Assembly: GCF_000993785.3 (NCBI RefSeq)
Contig: NZ_CP009922.3
Coordinates: forward strand, 5,580,001 to 5,644,000
Length of the DNA stretch: 64,000 nucleotides
Origin: Streptomyces xiamenensis
GTDB lineage: Bacteria > Actinomycetota > Actinomycetes > Streptomycetales > Streptomycetaceae
Direction of reading: 5' to 3'
Part shown: piece by piece, positions 44,464 through 52,752 of the stretch
Layout of the letters: the number at the start of each line of letters is the position of its first letter
Numbering within the stretch: the stretch's first letter is position 1
Notes under the pieces: model-generated
Told to the model about the DNA's origin: nothing
What the model saw: the letters and a program-made list of their open reading frames with translations, nothing else
Database searches by the model: none
Made by a program: the position numbers and the translations under genes

Positions 44464-45318
44464 ATGACCGCCACCCACGGCGTTTCCCGCATCCGGACCC
44501 GCACGGCTGCTGTGGCCGGCATTGTGACCGCCGGGGCCGCGGCTCTGTCCCTCGTCCACGCCCCGGGTGCCGCTGCCGACGCGCACACCTCCGCCGTCGC
44601 CCCCACCACCATGAGCACCAGTGCTCCGGCCTTCACCCCGCCCGCCGGCCAGGGCACCACGGACCAGGCCCCCGAGGCCGGCGACAGCGCCGCCGCGGGC
44701 AGCGGTGACACGGGCAGCGCCGCCGCTGCCGCCGACACGGCCGAGGCCCCCGCGGCCAAGCCCGCCGCCGCTGCCGCCGACACGGCCGAGGCCCCCGCGG
44801 CCAAGCCCGCCGCCGCTGCCGCCGACACGGCCGAGGCCCCCGCGGCCAAGCCCGCCGCCGCTGCCGCCGACACCGCCGCGCAGGCCCCGCAGAAGAAGTC
44901 CGCTCCGGCTGACAAGGGTCGCGGTGCCCAGTACAACGCCGACGGCACCCTGGTCACCATCGACCGCAAGGAGCAGCCCAAGCCGAAGCCTGCCTCGGAC
45001 GAGCAGATCGACCAGTGGATCAACGAGGCCCTGGATGTCATGAAGGCGCACGGCATCCCCGGCAGCTACGACGGCATCAAGAGCAACCTGATGCGCGAGT
45101 CCAGCGGTGACCCCCACACCATCAACATGTGGGACAGCAACGCGCACAAGAACATCCCGTCCAAGGGCCTGCTGCAGGTCATCGACCCGACCTTCGAGCA
45201 GTACCACGTGGACGGTACGAGCAAGGACGTCTACGACCCGGTGGCCAACATCGCCGCGGCCTGCAACTACGCGGCCGACCGCTACGGCTCCATGGACAAC
45301 GTGAACAGCGCCTACTGA
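44464..45318 (+). CDS. secreted transglycosylase SLT-domain protein with repeat linker
   Basis: This 284-residue exported protein probably cleaves peptidoglycan. The signal peptide covers about 1-40 (AAVAGIVTAGAAALSLVHAP, cleavage near AAADA). A Thr/Ala/Pro-rich linker (about 40-150) contains three perfect copies of ADTAEAPAAKPAAAA. The C-terminal catalytic domain (about 180-284) has LMRESSGDPHTINMWDSNA (catalytic Glu), KGLLQVIDPTFEQYH and NIAAACNYAADRYGS, characteristic of the SLT lysozyme fold. GAGGT lies 8-10 bases before ATG 44464. Confidence 0.93.
   Translation: MTATHGVSRIRTRTAAVAGIVTAGAAALSLVHAPGAAADAHTSAVAPTTMSTSAPAFTPPAGQGTTDQAPEAGDSAAAGSGDTGSAAAAADTAEAPAAKPAAAAADTAEAPAAKPAAAAADTAEAPAAKPAAAAADTAAQAPQKKSAPADKGRGAQYNADGTLVTIDRKEQPKPKPASDEQIDQWINEALDVMKAHGIPGSYDGIKSNLMRESSGDPHTINMWDSNAHKNIPSKGLLQVIDPTFEQYHVDGTSKDVYDPVANIAAACNYAADRYGSMDNVNSAY
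44731..44865 (+). repeat. three perfect 45-bp tandem repeats in the SLT gene
   Basis: Units 44731-44775, 44776-44820 and 44821-44865 are identical at the nucleotide level, each starting GCCGACACGGCC and encoding a 15-residue Ala/Pro/Lys-rich block. A partial fourth unit follows. Identity at silent positions indicates recent expansion by slippage or unequal exchange. Confidence 0.95.
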
Positions 45319-45342
45319 CGGTCTGACGGTCGCCTGATCCGA

Positions 45343-45408
45343 CCCGGGCCGAGCCCGGGCCCACGCCCGGCGCTCCCCGTGCCCCTGCGGCACGGGGAGC
45401 GCCGGGCG
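45343..45408. terminator. tandem hairpins, bidirectional terminator
   Basis: A small hairpin (CCCGGGC/GCCCGGG, 45343-45359) is followed by a perfect 20-bp stem, 45364-45383 with 45389-45408, around a 5-base loop; the outer A-T pair adds one more. It lies between the convergent SLT gene and the SDR gene and could serve both. Confidence 0.85.
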
Positions 45409-45526
45409 TTCGCGGTCAGTGGACCGGGAGGCCCGTGCCGGACATCGAGACCTCCCCGGTCACGGTGGCCGAACCGGGCGCGGTGGGCGGCGGGACGAGG
45501 CGCTCCGGCGGGCACCGCGGTGCGGA

Positions 45527-46318
45527 TCAGACGGCGGTGTAGCCGCCGTCCACCAGGTGGTAGCTGCCGTACACGAAGGACGCGCGCGGGGACAGCAGGA
45601 ACGTCACCAGCTCGGCGACCTCCTCGCTGGTGCCCAGACGCCCGGCCGGGTGCAGGGCGACCAGGCCCTCGTACTGGGCGCGGTCCATGTCCTGCAGCAG
45701 TGGCGTCTCGATGAAGCCGGGGCCCACGGCGTTGATCCGGATGTTCTTCGTGGCGTACTCGGCGGCGGCGGTCTTGGTCAGGCCGATCACGCCGTGTTTG
45801 GCGGCGACGTACGCGGAGGAGCCGCGGGAGGCCACGCTTCCCAGGATCGAGGCGACGTTCACGATCGCCCCGCCGGAGCCGGCGGCCTCGATGGCGGGCA
45901 GCTCGTGGCGCATGCAGTGGAAGACGCCGTCGAGGTTGGTGCGCACGACCCGGTTGTAGGCGTCGATGTCGTACTCCCCCGTGGGGGCGACGGGGCCGCC
46001 GACACCGGCGTTGTTGACGGCCAGGTGCAGACCGCCGAAGGTCTCGACGGCGAAGGCCACACCGGCCTGGACGGAGGCGGGGTCGGTGACGTCCATGGTG
46101 ACGGCGGCGGCCGACAGGCCCTCGGAGCGCAGGGTGGCGGCGGCTTCCTCCGCGCCCTCGGCGCGGTAGTCGGCGACGAGGACGTCGGCCCCTCCGGCGC
46201 CCAGCCGGCGGGCGGTCGCCAGCCCGATACCGGAGGCGGCGCCGGTGACCAGGACGGTGCGGCCGGCGAACTCGGTGGCGTAGTCGGGTACGGGGGTGGT
46301 GCTCATGGGGCTGTTCAC
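45527..46318 (-). CDS. short-chain dehydrogenase/reductase
   Basis: A classical SDR of 263 residues. The cofactor loop is TVLVTGAASGIGLATA, NNAG is present as LHLAVNNAGVGGP, catalytic Ser in IVNVASILGSV, YxxxK in SSAYVAAKHGV, and the C-terminal GPGFIETPLL and VYGSYHLVDGGY. NAD is likely, from the Asp at the end of strand 2 (VLVADYRAEG). GTG 46318 overlaps the TetR stop (GTGA); an ATG at 46306 is an equally plausible start. The gene is the second of a TetR-SDR operon and its substrate probably resembles the TetR ligand. Confidence 0.93.
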   Translation of the reverse strand: MNSPMSTTPVPDYATEFAGRTVLVTGAASGIGLATARRLGAGGADVLVADYRAEGAEEAAATLRSEGLSAAAVTMDVTDPASVQAGVAFAVETFGGLHLAVNNAGVGGPVAPTGEYDIDAYNRVVRTNLDGVFHCMRHELPAIEAAGSGGAIVNVASILGSVASRGSSAYVAAKHGVIGLTKTAAAEYATKNIRINAVGPGFIETPLLQDMDRAQYEGLVALHPAGRLGTSEEVAELVTFLLSPRASFVYGSYHLVDGGYTAV

Positions 46319-47010
46319 TTTCTTCGTGCGGATAGGGCCTCGCGGTCGGCGGCGGCAGCCGCTTCCTCCGTGAGGGCGTCATAGGAGCGCTCCACCAGCG
46401 CGGCGAGGTCGGCCACGGCGCGGCTCTGGTCGCCGGTGGGCGCGTGGCGCGCCCACAGCCGCATGGCGGCGGTCAGCACACCGGCGGCGGCGTCGACGAC
46501 CACGGTGGGGCGGGGGTCGTGGGCGGGGTCCACGGCCAGCCGCGCGGCGACGATGCCGACCGATTCCTCCTGGGCGTCGACCCGGATGCGCTGGTAGGCG
46601 GCGAAGAGCGAGGGGTCGCTGTCGATCCGGGCGAGCAGCGCGCGGATCTCGGGGCGGTGGTGCGAGGCGGGGGTGTCCCGGTCGGTGAGCCAGTGCCCGA
46701 CCGCGCGCCGGTAGGCGATCAGTGGCGGTTCCGCGGCGGGCCGCTCGCGCAGCAGGGTGTTGATGCGGCGGCCGTCCTCCCGGACGAAGTCCAGGGCCGC
46801 CTCCTCTTTGCTCGCGAAGTAGCGGCTGAAGGTACGGCGGGCGACATCGGCGCGGTCGGCGATCGCGGCGACGGTCACCTCGTCGGGGCCGTGCCGCAGC
46901 ACCAGCTCCAGGGCGGCGGCGGCGAGTGCTTCGCGGGTGCGCCGTGCCTTGCGCTGCCGGCCGTCCTCACGGGGGGCGGGGATCGGCAGGGGAGACCTGT
47001 TCACCGTCAT
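46315..47010 (-). CDS. TetR-family regulator of the SDR operon
   Basis: The 231-residue repressor has the helix-turn-helix AALELVLRHGPDEVTVAAIADRADVARRTFSRYFASKEEA, broken here by domain order, and a TetR_C ligand domain with LWARHAPTGDQ. ATG 47010 (MTVNRSPLPI) follows no strong Shine-Dalgarno. A perfect palindrome (47034-47048) lies in its promoter. It is translationally coupled to the SDR gene, so it likely represses both and responds to the SDR substrate or product. Confidence 0.93.
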   Translation of the reverse strand: MTVNRSPLPIPAPREDGRQRKARRTREALAAAALELVLRHGPDEVTVAAIADRADVARRTFSRYFASKEEAALDFVREDGRRINTLLRERPAAEPPLIAYRRAVGHWLTDRDTPASHHRPEIRALLARIDSDPSLFAAYQRIRVDAQEESVGIVAARLAVDPAHDPRPTVVVDAAAGVLTAAMRLWARHAPTGDQSRAVADLAALVERSYDALTEEAAAAADREALSARRK

Positions 47011-47033
47011 GGCACCGACGTTACACCCACTCA

Positions 47034-47048
47034 TGTCCCATTGGGACA
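47034..47048 (-). promoter_or_regulatory. TetR operator palindrome
   Basis: TGTCCCATTGGGACA is a perfect 7-1-7 inverted repeat placed 24 bases upstream of the TetR ATG. It is the probable binding site of the TetR protein. Confidence 0.7.
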
Positions 47049-47398
47049 AGAGTTCCGGTGAGACAGAAACGGCTGCCTCGCGCTGTGCCGGCGGAGTCCC
47101 GCGGCGACGCCAGGGGCGCCGCTCCCGCGTGGCCGGACACGCGGCGTCACCATCGGGGCCGCACCGTGACCGTCCCGGTTTCCGGGCCGCTTCCCGGGCC
47201 GGGCCGGCCGCCCACCGGCCGGCGGACCCCTGGGAGGGCGGGAAGGCGTCGTGCTGCCCCAGGTGCGCGTCAACACCCAAGCCCTGTGAGCGCGTTCGGG
47301 TGAACTGTGGGCGGGGCCGGCGGGTCCGTGGCCGTCGCGGGACAGAGTTACTTCGCCGAGCCGGCGGCATACGGCCGCGGCCCGACGAAAGGCGGGGC
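47049..47398. other. intergenic region before the EF-hand gene
   Basis: About 350 bases with no supported gene. It should contain the EF-hand promoter. Frames on both strands are shadow-like and lack ribosome binding sites. Confidence 0.4.
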
Positions 47399-47935
47399 AT
47401 GATGCGAGCGGAAGCACTCAGCCGAGCGAAGGCGGTCTTCGCCCTCTTCGACGCCGATGGCAACGGATACCTGGAGTCGGAGGACTTCGATCTCATGGCG
47501 GGGCGGGTCGTCCTGGCGGCCTCCGACGCGGGGGAGGCGGAGAAGGACGCCCTGCGCGACGCCTTCCGCCAGTGGTGGGAGTTCCTGCTCGGCGAGCTGG
47601 ACGCCAACCGGGACGGCCGCATCAGCCTGGAGGAGTTCACCGCCGGTGTGCTGACACCGGAACGGTTCCGGGACGCGCTGGGCGCGTTCGCGGGGACGCT
47701 GGCCGCGCTCGGGGACCCGGACGGCGACGGACTCGTAGAACGGCCCCTCTTCGAGGCGCTGATGACGGCCATCGGTTTCGAACACGCCAACATCCACGCG
47801 CTCTTCGACGCCTTCGGCCCCACGGACGAGGACCGGATCACGACCGGGACCTGGATCAACGGCATCAAGGAGTTCTACAGCCCGGACCACGCCGACATCC
47901 CGGGCGACCATCTGGTCGGCGACCCGGTCTCCTGA
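47399..47935 (+). CDS. EF-hand calcium-binding protein
   Basis: A 178-residue cytosolic calmodulin-like protein. EF-hand loops are DADGNGYLESED (about 18-29), DANRDGRISLEE and DPDGDGLVERPL, all with canonical Asp/Gly/Glu positions except the last, which ends in a non-Glu residue. The fourth (GPTDEDRITTGT) is degenerate and probably does not bind calcium. Such proteins are a known streptomycete family and may respond to cytosolic Ca2+. ATG 47399 and ATG 47402 are adjacent alternatives, with AAAGGCGGGG upstream. Confidence 0.92.
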   Translation: MMRAEALSRAKAVFALFDADGNGYLESEDFDLMAGRVVLAASDAGEAEKDALRDAFRQWWEFLLGELDANRDGRISLEEFTAGVLTPERFRDALGAFAGTLAALGDPDGDGLVERPLFEALMTAIGFEHANIHALFDAFGPTDEDRITTGTWINGIKEFYSPDHADIPGDHLVGDPVS

Positions 47936-48086
47936 GCCGGGGCGGCGCGTCCCCTGCCGGTGGCATCCGGCCGCCCCGCACACCGGCGCGTTTCCGTCGA
48001 ATGGCCAAAAAGAGCCCTTGATCGACGAGAAGCCCGGCCGGTGGGCGGGCCGGCCTCCCCCCGCGGTCGCACACGGACCCCCGCCC

Positions 48087-48842
48087 CTAACCCGGATCCT
48101 GCCAGTCGGCGGGATCTACCGCGATCTCGTCGAACACCTCACCGTCCGCGTCGTGGGCGACCACCCGGTAGCCCTGCGACAGCCCGGGCACGTCCGCGAC
48201 ATCCAGGTAGTAAACCCCCCACCCCGGTTCCCCTTTCAGCGTGACCAGCGTGGTCGGGTGGGATCCCGACCCTCCCTCGGGCACGATCACGATCCGCGAC
48301 GGCGTCGCCGCCAGCCGCCAGGCGCCCTTGACCAGCGTGACCTCGCCGGCTTCGACGCTGTAGCCGGCACTGATGCTGCCCGGCCCGATGTTGTCGCCGA
48401 TGGGGCCCCTGGCGGTCTCCAGATCCCCCGCGAATTGCCCGGGGGAGGCGACGACGTAGTTCTGCCGGCCCTCGGGCAGCAGCCCCAGCACGTACCGGTC
48501 GTTGATCACGACGGGCTCATACGGCTCCACCTCCAGCGGCTCGACATCGCCCGCCTCCCCGGGGAACGGGCCCCGGCCCGTGGCCGCGGGCGGCGCGCCG
48601 GTGCCGGGCCCGTCGCCGGGGGAAGGGGCCTCGCCGGCCGGCCACCCCACCGGACCGGTGGCCAGCACCAGCACGAGCGCTCCCGCCGCCCCCGCGCCGG
48701 CCAGCATCGTGGCTCGCCGGCGGGCCCGCAGCGCCCGGCCCCGGCGGATCACCTCCTCCACCGGCGCCGGTCCGGCCTCCACCCATCGCGCCGCCCGGCG
48801 CAGTTCCTCAACGAACTCCGGTTCGCCCCGCCGCTCCGGCAC
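48087..48842 (-). CDS. membrane-anchored regulator-like protein paired with the sigma factor
   Basis: The 251-residue protein has a cytoplasmic part (1 to about 44, EFVEELRRAARWVEAG), one membrane helix (about 45-65, MLAGAGAAGALVLVLATGPVGW), a Pro/Gly linker and an extracytoplasmic domain (about 98-250). That domain contains VEPYEPVVINDRYVLGLLPEG and YVVASPGQF and ends GEVFDEIAVD. The same domain makes up the secreted protein at 49397. No zinc anti-sigma motif (HxxxCxxC) is seen. Its GTG start (48842) lies inside the sigma gene end, with an excellent AGGAGGTGA site. It is a candidate anti-sigma factor by position. Confidence 0.8.
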   Translation of the reverse strand: MPERRGEPEFVEELRRAARWVEAGPAPVEEVIRRGRALRARRRATMLAGAGAAGALVLVLATGPVGWPAGEAPSPGDGPGTGAPPAATGRGPFPGEAGDVEPLEVEPYEPVVINDRYVLGLLPEGRQNYVVASPGQFAGDLETARGPIGDNIGPGSISAGYSVEAGEVTLVKGAWRLAATPSRIVIVPEGGSGSHPTTLVTLKGEPGWGVYYLDVADVPGLSQGYRVVAHDADGEVFDEIAVDPADWQDPG

Positions 48843-49377
48843 GCCGGCTCACCTCCTGTCGCTTTCCCTGGGTCCGCAGATCGCGCACGGCCGGGTCGGC
48901 ACGCAGCTTCTCCAGGCCGCGCGCCGCCCGGCTGCGCACGGTGCCGATCCGGGCCCCGAGCAGCGTCGCCACCTCGGTCTCGGTGCGGTCCTCTATATAG
49001 CGCAGTACGACGGCCGCGCGCTGCCGCGGCGGAAGCCGTTGCAGCGCGCTCGTCAGCACATCCCTGGCGAGGACCTGTTCGGCCTGGTCCCGGACGCTCT
49101 GCTCCGGGAACCGGGTCGTCAGCCACTCGAACGCCCGAAGCCCACGGATCCGGTCGCGATGGGCGTTGATCATGATCCGCCACACATAGGCGTCCGGGTC
49201 GGCGCTCTGCGTCACGCGGTGCCACCGCGCGTACGCCTTGGCCAGCGCCACTTGGACGAGATCCTCCGCATCGTGGTGGTGGCCGGTCAGCAACTGCGCC
49301 GTCCGCAGCAGCCGCGGCCAGCGGCTGACGGCGAAGGCCCTGAAGTCGGCGTCGTGGGCTTCGGGTGCACGCGTCAT
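48808..49377 (-). CDS. SigE-family ECF RNA polymerase sigma factor
   Basis: A 189-residue ECF sigma factor of the actinobacterial SigE/SigM-like family. Region 2 is clear (RLLRTAQLLTGHHHDAEDLVQ with VALAKAYARWHRV and YVWRIMINAHRDRIRGLR), and region 4 reads ALQRLPPRQRAAVVLRYIED with TETEVATLLGARIGTVRSRA. The ATG at 49377 gives MTRAPEAHD. Its last 35 bases overlap the membrane protein gene. The secreted paralogue lies just upstream on the same strand (20-base gap), so one transcript may carry all three. Confidence 0.94.
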   Translation of the reverse strand: MTRAPEAHDADFRAFAVSRWPRLLRTAQLLTGHHHDAEDLVQVALAKAYARWHRVTQSADPDAYVWRIMINAHRDRIRGLRAFEWLTTRFPEQSVRDQAEQVLARDVLTSALQRLPPRQRAAVVLRYIEDRTETEVATLLGARIGTVRSRAARGLEKLRADPAVRDLRTQGKRQEVSRRAGAAGRTGVR

Positions 49378-49396
49378 GGGGTCGGTTGATGGCGGG

Positions 49397-49942
49397 TCAG
49401 AAGTCCAGCGAGACCTCGATCTCGTCGAACACCTCGCCGTCGGGGCCGGACGCGGTGATGGTGTAGGTGTCGACGCCGTCGACCGCCCACCGGGCCGGGT
49501 CGAAGTAGTAGGTCCCCCAGCCGTCCGCCTCCTCCAGCACCACGGGCTGGGCCCCGTAGCCCCAGTCCTGACCCTCGGGGGTGACCGCGATGAACGGCAC
49601 CCCCTCGTCCAGCCGCCAGGCACCCTCCAGCAGGATGATCTCGCCGTCCACGCCGTTCACACCGGCGCTGATGCTGTTGGGGTTGATGCTGGTGCCCGGG
49701 TACCCCTTGGCGGCTTCGACGTCCTCGTCGAAGGAGTCGGGGGAGGAGACCACGTAGTTCTGCTCGCCCTCGGGCAGCAGCCCCATCACGAACTGGTCGT
49801 TGATCACCACCCGCTCGTAGGGCAGCACCTCGACGGGGTCCATCCCGCCGGCCTGGGCGGCCTGCGGGAAGAGGACCACCAGGGCAGCGGTGGTGGCGGC
49901 GCCGGTGAACAGGGCGCGCCTGAGTGCGGTCGTGCCGGTCAT
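49397..49942 (-). CDS. secreted protein sharing the extracytoplasmic domain of the sigma-linked membrane protein
   Basis: The 181-residue protein has a signal peptide (ALFTGAATTAALVVLFPQAAQAGG, cleavage near residue 31) and a single domain with VLPYERVVINDQFVMGLLPEG, YVVSSPDSF, ISAGVNGVDGEIILLEGAWRLDEG and GEVFDEIEVSLDF. These blocks align in order with the domain at the C-terminus of the 48087 protein. Function unknown. ATG 49942 has GGAGGG about 4 bases upstream. It is the first gene of the sigma cassette. Confidence 0.82.
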   Translation of the reverse strand: MTGTTALRRALFTGAATTAALVVLFPQAAQAGGMDPVEVLPYERVVINDQFVMGLLPEGEQNYVVSSPDSFDEDVEAAKGYPGTSINPNSISAGVNGVDGEIILLEGAWRLDEGVPFIAVTPEGQDWGYGAQPVVLEEADGWGTYYFDPARWAVDGVDTYTITASGPDGEVFDEIEVSLDF

Positions 49943-50184
49943 GAACCCTCCATGGGCCTCGCTGTTTCTGTCATGACTCAGACGTTGTCCGCCCTCCGGA
50001 TCTATCCGCCCTTCCCGTCACCACAGAAAATCCCGTGCCCCCGGGCGCCTGCACCCTCCCGCGTCCGGACCGTGCGCCGGGCACCCCCGTACCCCTGACG
50101 TACCTCCCTCGTGCGGCCGGCACCCGATCCGCGGGCCGGGCCCCGGTGCCGACGCGGAAACCGGGCTCCGCCGGCTTGTCGGCG

Positions 50185-51225
50185 TCAGAGCATCAGCAAC
50201 AGCCGCGTGTTCGGGACGAGCTTCCGGTTCACGCTCGTGCTCTGCACGAAGATCGTGAAATCGTCGTTGTGATTGGGCTTGACGCGCACTTCCACGTCCG
50301 GGAGGCCGAGCAGGGCCCGCGCCTCGGGCCCCGTGTACACCCGGTCCGTCTTCTTCTCCAGCACGGCTATCCGCTTGCGCGCCTGAACTTTCTCCGACTT
50401 GCTCAGCTGGTAGAAAGCGCCACCGGTGCGGTAAGTGTGCCCGCTTTCCACCACCCACTCGCGTATCCCCGCGTCACGCGTGACGGAAATCAGCTGATAC
50501 TGCGACGGATTCACCGGGGTGAGGCCGGCCGCCTTGATGGTGTCCTTGTTGACCGTCTCCGCCCCCGTGGAGAAGACCGCCCGCGATCCCCGGATGCCCT
50601 TGGTGCGGCCCACCATGAATTTCTCGGTGGCCTCCTGGATGACCTGCCCGGCCTCTTCGAGGCCCTGTGTGCTCGTGGCGTCCCAGATCGCGATGTTGTC
50701 TTTCGGGAAACCGCACCGCATGGCCTCACGCTTGCCCATCTGGTCCGGAACCAGCACGGCCAGCGTCCAGTTGTCCGCCTGCGTCTCGATCATCCGGGCC
50801 ACCGACTCGACGAGCACCCTGGGATCCTTGGAGGGGGCGTCCTGGCAGCGATGACTCGCGTTCTCCTGCCCGTCGGTCAGGACGAACGTCAAGAAGCTGT
50901 GGTCGCCGTACAGCTGGGCCGTCTGCGCCAGTTCGTGCTGCGACTTCAGCGCGGCGGCCAGCAGGGCGGTCATGCCACCGGCCCGGTACAACTGCTTGAG
51001 CGAGGGCATGCGCAGCACGTCCTTGTCATAAATGACGCACTCCACCGTGTTCGAGAACACGTACACCGTGACGCGGGTTTCCTGGTCCAATTCCTCGGAC
51101 CGGCGGGCGAGATAGGAAATCTGCTGATCGGCGACCTCGACGACCTTGCCGCTCAGGTGTGACATGGACGAACTCGCATCCAGTACCAGGGCGACGTGGT
51201 TGATGTAGTTCTGCTTTCCGGACAT
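50185..51225 (-). CDS. von Willebrand factor A-domain protein
   Basis: This 346-residue protein has no signal peptide and is cytosolic. The metal-ion-dependent adhesion site is complete: DASSSMS (about 16-22), Thr in GGMTALL and Asp in FVLTDGQENAS. The vWA domain spans about 1-215; a C-terminal lysine-rich region (SEKVQARKRIAVLEKKTDRVY) ends in VNRKLVPNTRLLLML. Codon use is visibly less GC-rich than its neighbours, which suggests more recent acquisition. ATG 51225 has GGGGAG 6 bases upstream. Relatives occur in phages and in chaperone-like or tellurite-type systems; the role here is unknown. Confidence 0.88.
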   Translation of the reverse strand: MSGKQNYINHVALVLDASSSMSHLSGKVVEVADQQISYLARRSEELDQETRVTVYVFSNTVECVIYDKDVLRMPSLKQLYRAGGMTALLAAALKSQHELAQTAQLYGDHSFLTFVLTDGQENASHRCQDAPSKDPRVLVESVARMIETQADNWTLAVLVPDQMGKREAMRCGFPKDNIAIWDATSTQGLEEAGQVIQEATEKFMVGRTKGIRGSRAVFSTGAETVNKDTIKAAGLTPVNPSQYQLISVTRDAGIREWVVESGHTYRTGGAFYQLSKSEKVQARKRIAVLEKKTDRVYTGPEARALLGLPDVEVRVKPNHNDDFTIFVQSTSVNRKLVPNTRLLLML

Positions 51226-51474
51226 GAAAGCTCCCCCTCTTCCGCTTGGATGTTCCAACCTTCTCACCCACCACTGACAATCGATCGTGGCGAAGGAACG
51301 GACGCGGCGTCACACCCGGCCGCAGGCCGCCCACGAGGCGGGCGGATGGACCGTCGGATGAGGAGGAGGGGGTTCACGACAACCGGCGTTCGCGCCCGGG
51401 GGAGGCCGAGTGGACGCGCACCGGCGGCCGGGGCGGCGGCCGGTGCAGACCACCGCCCCGGTGTTCCCGAACCG

Positions 51475-51984
51475 TCACGGGCTCTCAATGGTGATGTAGG
51501 GGTCCCACTGGAAGTAGCCCTTCAGCTGCCGGTGCCGGTCCAGGATCTGGAAGAAGAAGCGGTACACGACCTGACCGGGCTTTCTGACGGTCGTGCGCCA
51601 GTAGTGGTCCTGGTAGTTCTGCGTCACGAAGCCCGGCGTCCCCTCGGTGCCCTCCTGCGGCATCGGGAAGACGCCGTCGATGACCTCGATCTCCGGCGTC
51701 CTGATGAGCTGGTGTCCGCTGTCGCTGCTCACGTACCGGTACAGCAGCGCCTTGTAGTCGCTGCTCAGCGACAGTGTGGTCTCCCGCCACCTGATGCTGT
51801 CCCCGGTCTCGGCCCGCAGATTCAGCTCGGCCCCGGACGTCCCGATGATGTGGTCGTGGCGCGTCGTCATGTGGATGAGGCTGTGGTCGACCTGCGTCGG
51901 CGCGTCGGGGTTCCTCGACGCGTCGGGGTACCGCTCGACGATGGTGGCCGCGTCGAACGCGATCAGTACGTTGAGATCCGTCAT
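51475..51984 (-). CDS. PixA/AidA-family inclusion body-like protein
   Basis: The 169-residue cytosolic protein starts MTDLNVLIAFDAATIVERYP, then has IGTSGAELNLRAETGDSIRW and RETTLSLSSDYKALLYRY, ending YFQWDPYITIESP. This pattern matches the PixA/AidA family, known from Xenorhabdus inclusion proteins and quorum-regulated AidA of Ralstonia/Burkholderia. The biochemical function is not established. ATG 51984 is preceded by AGGGG 8 bases away. An extension to 52101 is proline-rich and unlikely. It lies 249 bases upstream of the vWA gene on the same strand. Confidence 0.82.
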   Translation of the reverse strand: MTDLNVLIAFDAATIVERYPDASRNPDAPTQVDHSLIHMTTRHDHIIGTSGAELNLRAETGDSIRWRETTLSLSSDYKALLYRYVSSDSGHQLIRTPEIEVIDGVFPMPQEGTEGTPGFVTQNYQDHYWRTTVRKPGQVVYRFFFQILDRHRQLKGYFQWDPYITIESP

Positions 51985-52149
51985 TTCCTGTTCCCCTCGG
52001 GTGCGGGACTGTGGCGGGGCATCGCCCGGTCGCGCCGTTCCGTCTGTGGCCGGCGCGGCCGGTGCGGCCGTCCGGTCATCGGTGGTGAGGGCTTTCGGCA
52101 CCCGGTCCGCCGTGGGCGCGGGGCCCGGTGGACGGCCGGGGCCGCGCGC

Positions 52150-52314
52150 TCAGCTCCGGGTGGCGCCGGGGCGGCCGGTGTCGGTCAGGGTGTGGAGACG
52201 GCCGAGCGTGAGGTCCTCGTGGTCCGGTGCCACGAGCAGGAGTTCACGCGCGAGCCGCGGACACGTCGGCCGGCGCGCACGGGACGCGGAATGGTCCCGT
52301 GGAGTGTCGGTCAT
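52150..52314 (-). CDS. small hypothetical protein (54 residues)
   Basis: A short frame starting MTDTPRDHSASRARRP and containing LARELLLVAPDHEDLTLGRL. Third positions are mostly G or C, as expected for a real streptomycete gene. AGGATC lies 9 bases before the ATG at 52314, and a minus-strand TAGGAT could be a -10. It shares strand with the PixA-like gene and lies 165 bases upstream of it. No homology is recognised. Confidence 0.4.
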   Translation of the reverse strand: MTDTPRDHSASRARRPTCPRLARELLLVAPDHEDLTLGRLHTLTDTGRPGATRS

Positions 52315-52752
52315 GACTCACGATCCTAGATTTGGCGGAACGGCGGCGGTGCAATTCGGGGGACAACGACCGGAAAACATCGAATGCGGTGCTTGGCCGA
52401 ATAATCGGCTTGCTTCGTCATTCCTTGCGAAAACCGGAGTTCTGGCAGAGGCGGAAGAGGAATGGCAGGGAAAGCGAGGTCTCCGCTCCGTCATCGGCCC
52501 GGAGGTTTCAGGACCGGGAACGCCCCGGGAGTCCGCGTATGCCGGGTGGGCCGGAGACCGCCCCGGAGCCCCGGCCCGGTGGTACCTGGCCTTTCTCGAC
52601 CGTCGCGCGGGAAACTGCTGAAGCGTTCGGACGGAGGTGCGGGGGAGGGTGCCTGGTTCGCCGGTCACGTGCGCGCGCCCACGTCGCGGGCCGCCGGCCG
52701 TCATCGCCGGCTACCGTGAGTCACTGTCAGAGGCGCGGCGCAGGATGAGGTC
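52315..52752. other. intergenic region with an AT-richer patch
   Basis: A 438-base gap between divergent genes. The part 52330-52470 is clearly AT-richer than the surroundings and contains GGCCGAATAATCGGC near 52393-52407, a short inverted repeat. The remainder is GC-rich with no coherent frame. It likely holds divergent promoters for the small minus-strand frame and the SnoaL-like gene. Confidence 0.4.

Noticed and set aside
44731..44865. CRISPR-like array
   Set aside because: The repeats are directly adjacent, in frame, and encode a linker; there are no spacers.
52332..52748. A 138-residue plus-strand frame before the SnoaL-like gene
   Set aside because: It crosses the AT-rich patch, has no motif or ribosome site and poor third-position bias.
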